NCBI GenBank assembly: GCA_031292355.1
Contig: JARLHI010000054.1
Span: forward strand, 248,001-312,000
From: Candidatus Obscuribacterales bacterium
GTDB lineage: Bacteria > Cyanobacteriota > Vampirovibrionia > Obscuribacterales > Obscuribacteraceae
Reading direction: 5' to 3'
Length of the DNA stretch: 64,000 nt
Shown: positions 25,952 through 33,243 of the stretch, in pieces
How positions within the stretch are numbered: position 1 is the first letter of the stretch
Layout of the letters: every line of letters starts with the position of its first letter
The notes under the pieces: model-generated
What the model was told of the DNA's origin: nothing
Databases searched by the model: none
Seen by the model: only the letters and a program-made list of their open reading frames with translations
Position numbers and translations under genes: made by a program

Positions 25952-26809
25952 TTACTTCAAACTACTGATCAGATCGTCATTCATTTTCACGTAACCAGGT
26001 TCGTTTGCTTTTACAGCAAGCTCGCTAGAGTGTTTAGCGGCAGCAATAGCGCCTTCTTTATCGCCCAACTTTTTGAGAATTTCAGCTTTGAGATAAACAA
26101 TGTAATGGGCATCACGTTCAGCGATAGCCGCATCTACCCATTTTTTTGCTTTCTGTAAATCCAGACCATTATTGTAGTAGAACATCGCCGCTTGAAAATA
26201 AGGTTTTTTAGCATTGTCCGAATCCATTACTGCATCAATTTGCGAACGTAATTTGTCGGCGAAATTCACTTCAATTTTGACTGGTACTTTGGTTTTATCC
26301 CAGACCATCACGAGCTCAGAAGAGTTGTCTTTGATGTCATCTATGTTGATAGCAAAGGTTTCTACAGAACGGCTAATTTCCACAGGCTTTGCTTTAATGC
26401 GAGCCACATCATCTTTTTCGTCGTACTTATAGGCGCCCCATTGTTCTGCACCTTTGTTGATGATTACGGTCCATTCATCTTTACCGGGTATCGCAAAAAG
26501 AGCATAGGTGCCTGCGGCAACATCGGTACCATTGAGTTTGACTGGAGTGCTGAAAATAATCTTGGTGGCTTGATTAGCACCGGCACGCCACACTTTGTCA
26601 TAAGGCACGAGACCACCGAAAACTTCGCGACCTCTAATGCTTGGCCTTGAGTAATCAATTTCGATGTCGGTCAAACCGACTCGTTGCTTCAATGTGCAGG
26701 CTGGACTGGGTGCCGGAAACTCAACCTTGGGAGCTTCAGCAAACACAGCTGAAGTCGCAGCCAAACTCAGACCGGTTGCCAGAATCAAAGAAAAAGTTTT
26801 GAATTTCAT
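25952..26809 (-). CDS. Secreted DUF2911 protein with C-terminal TPR
   Basis: 285 residues from ATG 26809, which gives a direct signal peptide ('LILATGLSLAATSAVFA'). DUF2911 blocks are clear: 'SPACTLKQRVGLTDIEIDYS', 'RPSIRGREVFGGLVPYDKVW', 'RAGANQATKIIFSTPV' and 'AGTYALFAIPG'. The C-terminal ~90 residues form a TPR-like helical region ('AAMFYYNNGLDLQKAKKWVD'). DUF2911 has no assigned activity. It is the first gene of the bacillithiol operon, its stop two bases before the PIG-L gene. Confidence 0.85.
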   Translation of the reverse strand: MKFKTFSLILATGLSLAATSAVFAEAPKVEFPAPSPACTLKQRVGLTDIEIDYSRPSIRGREVFGGLVPYDKVWRAGANQATKIIFSTPVKLNGTDVAAGTYALFAIPGKDEWTVIINKGAEQWGAYKYDEKDDVARIKAKPVEISRSVETFAINIDDIKDNSSELVMVWDKTKVPVKIEVNFADKLRSQIDAVMDSDNAKKPYFQAAMFYYNNGLDLQKAKKWVDAAIAERDAHYIVYLKAEILKKLGDKEGAIAAAKHSSELAVKANEPGYVKMNDDLISSLK

Positions 26810-26902
26810 TGTTATGTCCATTAGTATTTGCCAGCCTGTTTAACGCTTCAGGCGCGCGTTTGATCACTTTCGTCCGCAAAAGGATCGAGCATTAGACTAT
26901 CA

Positions 26903-26916
26903 TAGACGGTCGTCTA
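26903..26916. promoter_or_regulatory. TetR-type palindrome upstream of the bacillithiol operon
   Basis: TAGACG-GT-CGTCTA is a perfect inverted repeat with 6-bp arms. It lies 94 bp upstream of the DUF2911 ATG and 25 bp after the convergent-facing LysR stop. T-A-G-A-C ... G-T-C-T-A half-sites are typical of TetR-family operators such as those of NemR-type repressors. The only TetR in this window has a different operator, so the cognate regulator is unknown. Confidence 0.5.
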
Positions 26917-26940
26917 GTAGTCAAATATGTTTGTATAAAT

Positions 26941-27870
26941 CTAATCGCTTTCGTACTGCACCGGACCACCATTTGTGGCAACAAGCATATTGAGGAATGC
27001 TTTTGCCACTCGATTGGACGGCTTACCATCGCGCCCTTTGTAAGCGACGATAAGCTCCCAGCAAGGCGCTTGGCCGTCAGCCAGCTCGACAACAGCAATT
27101 GGACTGGCCGAAACATCATTGAACCTGGCCATGGCCACCGATTCAGGAATCAAAGCCACGCCCAGCCCCACTGCAACTAGCTCTAATAGCATCGAAATAT
27201 CATTGACTTCAAAGGCGATCGTACGCGCAAGCCCCTTTGTGGCGAAGCTGCGGTCAATCAAACGACGCATACCCCAGTCTGCTTTGAGATCAATGAATGT
27301 TTCAGCGCACAAATCTGCCATCACCGGCGGTGCTGCGCCAGCAAGCGGATTATTAGGAGCGCAAACCAGAACCAAGTCTTCGCAGGCAAGCATTCGGGCA
27401 GTCATACCGCTGCCCACATCTTCTGGCTGAGTAAAAACGAGGTCAAGTCGACCTTCATGCGTCTCACTGAGCAGCGAAAGGGCTCCATCAAGTAAAAGTT
27501 GCACATCGATGCCTGGATGTTTCTGGCGGAAGCGACTGAGGGACGCCGGCAAATCCACAAATGGAGCGAGACTTTGAATCGAGCCGATGCGCAACTGCCC
27601 CCGAGCCAGACCATGCACTTGCGTGACAGCCAGGCGCGCCTGCCGCATCGCTGAAACAACGCGATATGCTTCTTGCAATAGAACTACACCTGCCGGAGTA
27701 AGGTCGACATGGCGGGTCGTCCGGATAAAAAGCGGTCCTCCCAGTTCTAGCTCTAGGGAGCGGATTGTCTGCGATAGACCAGATTGGACCAGATTAAGAC
27801 GCTGAGCGGCCTTAGTAAAATGGCGCTCTTCGGCAACGGCGATAAAGCAATCCAGTTGCTTCAAATCCAT
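26941..27870 (-). CDS. LysR-family transcriptional regulator
   Basis: 309 residues. The N-terminal winged helix-turn-helix is classic: 'MDLKQLDCFIAVAEERHFTK', 'AAQRLNLVQSGLSQTIRSLE' and 'LGGPLFIRTTRHVDLT'. A co-inducer-binding domain of the periplasmic-binding-protein fold follows ('GQLRIGSIQSLAPF'). It is transcribed divergently from the aldo/keto reductase gene 173 bp away, the usual arrangement for a LysR activator and its target. An inverted repeat lies between them. The effector is unknown. Confidence 0.9.
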   Translation of the reverse strand: MDLKQLDCFIAVAEERHFTKAAQRLNLVQSGLSQTIRSLELELGGPLFIRTTRHVDLTPAGVVLLQEAYRVVSAMRQARLAVTQVHGLARGQLRIGSIQSLAPFVDLPASLSRFRQKHPGIDVQLLLDGALSLLSETHEGRLDLVFTQPEDVGSGMTARMLACEDLVLVCAPNNPLAGAAPPVMADLCAETFIDLKADWGMRRLIDRSFATKGLARTIAFEVNDISMLLELVAVGLGVALIPESVAMARFNDVSASPIAVVELADGQAPCWELIVAYKGRDGKPSNRVAKAFLNMLVATNGGPVQYESD

Positions 27871-27929
27871 AATTTTAGGTACTCTTATTAAGCACTTTTA
27901 CTACTTACTATCATCAGATCTTTCCATTG

Positions 27930-27944
27930 GACTAATAAATAGTC
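27930..27944. promoter_or_regulatory. Putative LysR-binding inverted repeat
   Basis: GACTA-ATAAA-TAGTC is a perfect 5-5-5 inverted repeat in the divergent region between the LysR gene and the aldo/keto reductase gene. With flanks it reads CCATTGGACTA...TAGTCAATGG, extending the symmetry with one bulged base. It has the size and AT-rich centre of a LysR site, and is a good candidate for regulation of both genes. Confidence 0.5.
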
Positions 27945-28043
27945 AATGGTCCATACTGTTTAAATAAGTTGGTTTTTCAAGCATTTGCTGACACTGTCAC
28001 ATTTGCGCTAAAAACCTGCGCACGGCAAAGGGAGATTGGACAA

Positions 28044-29048
28044 ATGGAATATAGACAGCTTGGCGCGAGTTCGGTCAAAGCCTCAGTCATTACTTATGGC
28101 GCATGGGCCATCGGCGGCACCATGTGGGGTGGCTCCGATGAAAAAGAAGCAATCGAAGCAATACACGCCTCAATCGACGCTGGAGTCACATCAATCGATA
28201 CAGCGCCTATCTATGGTTATGGCAAAAGCGAAGAGCTGGTTGCTAAAGCCACAGCTGGTAAGCGCGACAAAGTGCAAATCTTCACAAAATTCGGTCTAGT
28301 CTGGGATTCAACAGAAGGTGAACACTTCTTTGATCTGACCGAAAATGGCAAGACAGAAAATATCTACAGAAACGCTCACAAGAAAAGCGTCATCGCCGAG
28401 TGCGAAAGAAGCCTCAAAAGATTGAACACAGATCATATCGATTTATATCAATGCCACTGGAGAGACCACACTGCCTCTCTCGAAGAAACTATGGAAGCGC
28501 TGCAGCAGTTGCTGAAGGAAGGCAAAATTCTCGCCGCCGGTGTAAGCAATTTCACAGCTGACGAAATCAAAGAAGCAAACACATTCGTGCCAATTGCTTC
28601 CAATCAACCTCCATATAGTATGGTACTCAGGGACATTGAAAAAGACGTGCTGCCATTTTGCCGCGACAACAACATTGGCACCATCGTTTACAGTCCCCTT
28701 CAACGCGGCTTGCTCACAGGCAAATTCAAACCCGATCATAAATTTGCCCCAGGCGATCACCGCGCCAGTCAGCCTCAATTCCAACCAGAGTTCATCAAAA
28801 AAACAAATGCGTTCCTGGAAGAATTGAAACCGCTTGCAGCCAAATATCACACCACGGTTGGCAACGTTGTTCTTAACTGGACGATTCATCAACCAGGCGT
28901 AACTGTTGCCCTCGTTGGCGCTCGTGACGCAGCTCAGGCTGTGGAAAACGCCAAAGCGGCGTCCTTTAAACTGGATGCAGCCGATCTCGAAGCAATCAAT
29001 AATTCATTGAAGAAACTCAATGAAAGTGGAGTGCTTGCGCACTCTTGA
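28044..29048 (+). CDS. Aldo/keto reductase
   Basis: 334 residues from ATG 28044, set by 'GGGAG' about 9 nt upstream; an upstream start at 27969 adds unlikely residues. AKR (beta/alpha)8 motifs: 'SIDTAPIYGYGKSEELV' with catalytic Asp and Tyr, 'VQIFTKFGLVW' with Lys, 'IDLYQCHW' with His, and 'TIVYSPLQRGLLTGKF' for NADPH binding. It reduces aldehydes or ketones with NADPH in the cytoplasm. Physiological substrate is not evident. Probably controlled by the divergent LysR gene. A strong hairpin follows the stop by 34 bp. Confidence 0.9.
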   Translation: MEYRQLGASSVKASVITYGAWAIGGTMWGGSDEKEAIEAIHASIDAGVTSIDTAPIYGYGKSEELVAKATAGKRDKVQIFTKFGLVWDSTEGEHFFDLTENGKTENIYRNAHKKSVIAECERSLKRLNTDHIDLYQCHWRDHTASLEETMEALQQLLKEGKILAAGVSNFTADEIKEANTFVPIASNQPPYSMVLRDIEKDVLPFCRDNNIGTIVYSPLQRGLLTGKFKPDHKFAPGDHRASQPQFQPEFIKKTNAFLEELKPLAAKYHTTVGNVVLNWTIHQPGVTVALVGARDAAQAVENAKAASFKLDAADLEAINNSLKKLNESGVLAHS

Positions 29049-29082
29049 TTGATTCCTAAATCAAAACAATCGCAGTAACTAA

Positions 29083-29128
29083 TGAAGCGACAGTCATGTG
29101 CCATTGCTGGGCATAGACTGTCGCTTCA
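29083..29128 (+). terminator. Strong hairpin after the aldo/keto reductase gene
   Basis: Arms TGAAGCGACAGTC and GACTGTCGCTTCA pair perfectly over 13 bp, with a further TGCC/GGCA pair inside. It begins 34 bp after the reductase stop. No T-tract follows, so it may stabilise the mRNA 3' end or stop transcription only weakly. Symmetry lets it act in both directions. Confidence 0.5.
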
Positions 29129-29196
29129 AACTGCTGCACAACGCGGCCCGTTTTTGCTAGTGCGACATCGGTATGCGTTGCTATGGCTGAATCTAT

Positions 29197-29254
29197 GCAT
29201 TCCGGAAGAGAAATTCCGGAAGAAAGCATTCCGGAATAGAGATTCCGGAATAGC
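29197..29254. repeat. Tandem 29-bp unit carrying four ATTCCGGAA copies
   Basis: Two imperfect 29-bp units (29197-29225 and 29226-29254) each hold two copies of ATTCCGGAA, at 29199, 29213, 29228 and 29242. The core TTCCGGAA is itself palindromic. Copies are 14, 15 and 14 bp apart. The block lies 92 bp upstream of the TetR operator and could be an array of binding sites or a decaying repeat. Confidence 0.7.
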
Positions 29255-29346
29255 TCTGCTATATAGCGAAAAAGAAATAAGCTCCGATAACGAAAGCCCT
29301 TCGCTGAGTGGCTTTAAATTTAAGTTTTGTCCTATCGTTATTTTTA

Positions 29347-29379
29347 ATTATTGACTCAAAACCATTTTTGGTCAATAAT
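29347..29379. promoter_or_regulatory. TetR operator, copy 1 (before tetR)
   Basis: ATTATTGACT and GGTCAATAAT are inverted 10-bp half-sites separated by 13 bp. The site sits 22 bp before the TetR ATG at 29402. An identical-architecture site precedes the HlyD/EmrA gene at 31749-31781. Repetition of the same half-sites and spacing at two promoters of one cluster is strong evidence for an autoregulatory operator. Confidence 0.75.
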
Positions 29380-29401
29380 GAAGATCGAATGCGAGGTAAA
29401 T

Positions 29402-30016
29402 ATGGCCAGACCGAAAGTCGATGTAAATCGCGCGCAAAACATTATCGAAGCAGCTGACGAATTGTTCGCCAGATATGGTTTCGAGCGCACAAGCATGGAC
29501 GATATCGCCAAGCATTCTGGTATCGGCAAAGGTTCTATATATCTAGAGTTTCGTACGAAAGAAGAAATTCTTTTTCGTATTCTTGAACGTTATGCAGTAT
29601 GCATTGAAGAAAGCTTTAAAGCTAAATTAAATGATCAAAAACGATCGCCTTTAGCCGTTTTGCGAGAAGCTTACATAGAAGAGAGTATTAATTGTTACGA
29701 CCGAGTGACTAGAGATATTCACACTCCGGAGACTTTGCTGCACACGTCGATTGCTATGAAAAAGCATTTTGCCGCATTCTACGTAAGACGTCGAAAACTT
29801 CTTCATGAGTTATTGATCAAAGCGGCAAAAGCAGGCGAAATAAAAAAGAGCCGAGCCACGGATGAAACCGCACTCGCGTTGATGATGGCTGTTTCAACCT
29901 TGTTTCCACCGTACTTTGACAATTTTTCCGAGTCTGCTGTAATCAAAAATCGGCAGGACTTAATAGATAGAGGTCCGGCACTTGTTGATCTTTTAATCGC
30001 AGGATTAAAGAGCTAG
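29402..30016 (+). CDS. TetR-family repressor of the efflux cluster
   Basis: 204 residues from ATG 29402, set by GAGGTAAAT directly upstream and by the position of the operator; the frame stays open to 29351 but that would place the operator inside the gene. The N-terminal helix-turn-helix is typical: 'IIEAADELFARYGFERTSMD', 'DIAKHSGIGKGSIYLEFRTK' and 'EEILFRILERY'. The C-terminal ligand domain is helical. It probably represses its own gene, the MFS pump 96 bp downstream and the adaptor/TolC pair. The inducer is unknown. Confidence 0.9.
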   Translation: MARPKVDVNRAQNIIEAADELFARYGFERTSMDDIAKHSGIGKGSIYLEFRTKEEILFRILERYAVCIEESFKAKLNDQKRSPLAVLREAYIEESINCYDRVTRDIHTPETLLHTSIAMKKHFAAFYVRRRKLLHELLIKAAKAGEIKKSRATDETALALMMAVSTLFPPYFDNFSESAVIKNRQDLIDRGPALVDLLIAGLKS

Positions 30017-30112
30017 ACTCTTCAACTTCAAAATCAAATTCTTTTTTACACAAAGAAGTCTCTTGTGAAAGACTATTCAGTCGAAGCGACTTTTATTTCA
30101 GCGTGATCGAAA

Positions 30113-31702
30113 ATGGCAACCTTTTTTCAGGAAGAACTGCAGCGGCAGGTCGATGAGCGTGGCGAAATCGTTCGTTGGATGATGCTCATTGGAGTGTCAG
30201 TTGCAGCACTAATGGAAGTCATCGATAGCAGTATCACAAATGTAGCTTTGCCACACATTCAGGGGAACCTCGGCGCAACAACAAGCGAAGCAGCCTGGGT
30301 AGTGACTGCGTATTCCATTGCCAACGTCATCACGATGCCACTGGCGGTGATGCTCGGACATATGTTCGGCAAAAAAAGCTATTTCATTTTTTCAATTATT
30401 GGATTTACTATCGCTTCTATCGGTTGCGGTATGGCCTCATCGCTTCTCTTTCTGGTTCTTGCTCGAGTCGTGCAAGGATTGTTTGGCGGCGGGCTGCTAG
30501 CGAAGGCGCAGGCATTTCTATTTGAAGGTTTTCCACCTGCTCAACAAGGAGCTGTACAAGGGATTTTTGGGATTTGTGTTCTTGTTGGTCCAGTGCTTGG
30601 TCCGACTCTCGGTGGCTGGATTACAGACAACTACGATTGGCGCTGGATTTTCTTCATCAACGTGCCAGTTGGTATCGTCTCAACCCTCTTATGTCAGGCC
30701 TACGTGCCTAAGGATGCTCCACGTAACGCTAAACCAGACAAAGATGCAGTAGATTGGTTGGGCATAAGTTCTCTTAGCGTCTGGCTCGGCTGTCTTCAAT
30801 ACGTTCTGGAAAAAGGACAGGATGACGATTGGTTTTCATCAAAGACGATTATCTTTTGCTCGGTTGCAGCGGTACTGGGCTTCATCGTCTTCCTTACTCA
30901 TTCGCTTCGTACAAAGCGTCCGGCAGTAGATTTGCGCATCATGCGTTATCGCTCCGTAACAGTAGGTTTGTTCTTCCAAACTATCGTCGGCTTTGTTCTC
31001 TTTGGATTGAACTACATCATTCCAAGCTTTGCTCAGCTCATGCTTGGCTACACAGCTTTCCAAGCCGGTCTGCTGCAAGTTCCAAGTTCAATTATTACTG
31101 GCATTATGTTTCCTGTCGTAGGAGCGTTTGCCGGAAAAATTGATGCACGTATTCCGGTAGTAACCGGCTTATGTTTGATGGCAGCATCTTGTTATTTTCT
31201 AGAACCAATTACGCTAAATTGGGGATGGAATGATTTCCTGATACCCAGCTTGTTTCGAGGCTTTGGTGTAGTGCTCGTCTTTTTGCCGCTGACCATGGCC
31301 GCCGTTGGCGACTGTCCGGCAGAAGATATTCAAACAGCATCATCTTTACTCAGTCTCGTTCGGACGCTTGGTGGAAGCATTGGTATTGCGATGCTTGCGA
31401 CGCTTGTCGTTCGTCGCGAAGACTTCCATCGCAACGTTCTTGTCGAAAAAGTCACACCTTATTCAGCAGAAGCAGTGACACGCCTTAATCAATTCACACA
31501 AAACTTTCAGCATCAAGGCTGGTCCCTTGCCGATGCGAAAGTAAAGGCTCTCCATGCCCTTGCGCAGCAAGTCGAGGCTCAAGCGGCAGCACTTTCCTAT
31601 GCCGATCTGGCTTCAATATTGACGATATTTATTTTGTGCACTTTGCCATTTTGTCTTATGCTCACTTCCGGAAGAAGAAACGCCAAAATTGAGATGCACT
31701 AA
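30113..31702 (+). CDS. MFS multidrug transporter, DHA2/EmrB-QacA type
   Basis: 529 residues with 14 predicted membrane helices. DHA2 motifs: 'LMEVIDSSITNVALPHIQGN' in helix 1, 'SEAAWVVTAYSIANVITMPL' in helix 2, 'MLGHMFGKKSYF' as motif A, and 'GPVLGPTLGGWITDNYDWRW' with the motif C Gly/Pro pattern. EmrB-type pumps expel hydrophobic compounds using the proton gradient, and form a tripartite system with an adaptor and TolC. Both are encoded next. A 15-bp tandem duplication covers the stop codon. Confidence 0.9.
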   Translation: MATFFQEELQRQVDERGEIVRWMMLIGVSVAALMEVIDSSITNVALPHIQGNLGATTSEAAWVVTAYSIANVITMPLAVMLGHMFGKKSYFIFSIIGFTIASIGCGMASSLLFLVLARVVQGLFGGGLLAKAQAFLFEGFPPAQQGAVQGIFGICVLVGPVLGPTLGGWITDNYDWRWIFFINVPVGIVSTLLCQAYVPKDAPRNAKPDKDAVDWLGISSLSVWLGCLQYVLEKGQDDDWFSSKTIIFCSVAAVLGFIVFLTHSLRTKRPAVDLRIMRYRSVTVGLFFQTIVGFVLFGLNYIIPSFAQLMLGYTAFQAGLLQVPSSIITGIMFPVVGAFAGKIDARIPVVTGLCLMAASCYFLEPITLNWGWNDFLIPSLFRGFGVVLVFLPLTMAAVGDCPAEDIQTASSLLSLVRTLGGSIGIAMLATLVVRREDFHRNVLVEKVTPYSAEAVTRLNQFTQNFQHQGWSLADAKVKALHALAQQVEAQAAALSYADLASILTIFILCTLPFCLMLTSGRRNAKIEMH

Positions 31703-31715
31703 ATTGAGATGCACT
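31686..31715. repeat. 15-bp tandem duplication at the MFS stop codon
   Basis: The unit AAATTGAGATGCACT occurs twice head to tail (31686-31700, 31701-31715). The MFS stop TAA at 31700-31702 spans the junction. The second copy lies in the untranslated spacer and so does not alter the protein. It looks like a recent slippage or repair event. Confidence 0.8.
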
Positions 31716-31748
31716 AAGAAGATCTACTTTGTAAAAATGGGGCATTGA

Positions 31749-31781
31749 ATTATTGACCTGATTTGAAAATTGGTCAATAAT
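31749..31781. promoter_or_regulatory. TetR operator, copy 2 (before the adaptor gene)
   Basis: ATTATTGACC and GGTCAATAAT flank a 13-bp spacer, the same design as copy 1 at 29347-29379. It lies 59 bp before the adaptor ATG, between the MFS stop and the adaptor. The spacer sequences differ while the half-sites are kept, as expected of selected operators. It implies a second promoter for adaptor and TolC. Confidence 0.75.
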
Positions 31782-31840
31782 AAAAATACGGAAACATCAG
31801 CTGCGCTCACAGCAGCAATTTGATTAAGAGGACGACGACG

Positions 31841-33181
31841 ATGGCTGCAACGATGGAAGATCTCGAAAAGCTTCAGGACGTCAAAGCGGGCACTGACACA
31901 GCACGTCCTGCTCAAATCAAAGAATCTGCGGAAACCGGTAATAAGCCACAACCTCCCAACAAGAGTTCTAACAAAATTGTGCCCAAGTTACTTGTCGGTG
32001 CCGTAGCTGTCTCAGCTCTTGTTGGCAGTTATTTCTGGTTCCAACATGCCATGTCGATAGAAGGCACCGACGACGCCTATATCACTGGGCATGTGCACCA
32101 ACTGAGCGCTCGAGTGTCAGGCTATGTGACGCAGGTTGCAGTCGATGATAACGACCACGTCAAAACCGGTCAGACGTTGGTGACAATCGACCCCAAAGAC
32201 TATCAACTGGCTGCCGAAAGCGCCAAAGCTGCAGCTTTAAAGGCGCAGTGGCAAACAGTGCAAGCTAAATCAGATATCCTGACGAATACTAAGCAAGCTG
32301 ATTCGCAAAGCCTGCAAGCCGTGTCAGCAATCGGTTCAGCTCAAGCACAAATTCATCGCGCTCAAGAATCTTTGAACGACACGAAGCTTGGAGTGATTCT
32401 CTGCAAGACAGCGATCACACAGCGTCAATCAGAATTGACCAGAGCAATTGCAGACTATGAGCGCTACAAATCTCTCGTTGACGACCGTGCAGTGACGACT
32501 CAAGCTTATGACAAAGCTAAGCAAGACAAGGAAGTCGCTCAAGCCAATTTAGATGGAGCGCAGGCAACGTACAATCAGATGCTCGTCAAAGTAAAAGAAG
32601 CCGAGCAATCTCTTCTCGATACAAAAACAAACGCTGTTAAAGCTCGCGGTATGCAAGCAAGCGCCGCAGCCGCGATAGCTGCCACAACATCCAGCGAAAA
32701 GAATGTTTCAGTGCAGCAAGCTGCCGCTGAGCAAGCAGAAGTTGAGTATAAAAATGCCCTCACTCAACTTTCGTACACCAAGGTGCTTGCACCAATTGAA
32801 GGTACCGTCGGACACAAGACAGTTGAAGTCGGTCAGCAAATTGAAAAAGGTCAAGCTCTAATGAGCATCGTCTCCGACGAAAAATGGGTCGTTGCCAATT
32901 TTAAAGAGACTCAGCTTGGTCGCATGCATGTTGGTCAAGAAGTCGAAATAAAAGTGGATCGCATTCCAAACAAAGTCTTCATCGGTCACGTGCAATCGCT
33001 TTCTCCTGCGTCAGGCGCTCAGTTCAGTATGCTCCCACCCGACAATGCCAGTGGTAATTTCACAAAAGTGGTGCAGCGCATTCCTGTGAAATGTGTTTTC
33101 GACAAAGAAAGCATCAAGGGATTTGAATCAATGCTTGCGCCTGGAATGTCCGTTGTCGCTGAAGTGCATTTAAAGGACTAA
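31841..33181 (+). CDS. EmrA/HlyD-type membrane-fusion adaptor
   Basis: 446 residues from ATG 31841 ('AGAGGA' about 9 nt upstream); a TTG at 31820 is less likely. One N-terminal membrane helix ('LLVGAVAVSALVGSYFWF') is followed by 'EGTDDAYITGHVHQLSARVS' and 'VDDNDHVKTGQTLVTIDP', the biotinyl-lipoyl half-motif of EmrA. A long coiled-coil hairpin comes next, then the second half 'TKVLAPIEGTVGHKTVEVG' and a beta-barrel. It links the inner-membrane MFS pump to the TolC channel. Confidence 0.92.
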   Translation: MAATMEDLEKLQDVKAGTDTARPAQIKESAETGNKPQPPNKSSNKIVPKLLVGAVAVSALVGSYFWFQHAMSIEGTDDAYITGHVHQLSARVSGYVTQVAVDDNDHVKTGQTLVTIDPKDYQLAAESAKAAALKAQWQTVQAKSDILTNTKQADSQSLQAVSAIGSAQAQIHRAQESLNDTKLGVILCKTAITQRQSELTRAIADYERYKSLVDDRAVTTQAYDKAKQDKEVAQANLDGAQATYNQMLVKVKEAEQSLLDTKTNAVKARGMQASAAAAIAATTSSEKNVSVQQAAAEQAEVEYKNALTQLSYTKVLAPIEGTVGHKTVEVGQQIEKGQALMSIVSDEKWVVANFKETQLGRMHVGQEVEIKVDRIPNKVFIGHVQSLSPASGAQFSMLPPDNASGNFTKVVQRIPVKCVFDKESIKGFESMLAPGMSVVAEVHLKD

Positions 33182-33243
33182 GACTAAGAAAGCAACAGAT
33201 CAGCCAGATCAAGCAAGATAAAAAGGGACCGGAAGGATCGATA

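Noticed and set aside
28443-28892. 149-residue open frame on the minus strand
   Set aside because: Antisense to the aldo/keto reductase with all catalytic residues in the other strand.
29197-29254. CRISPR-like repeat array
   Set aside because: Units are only two, imperfect, without spacers and without cas genes.
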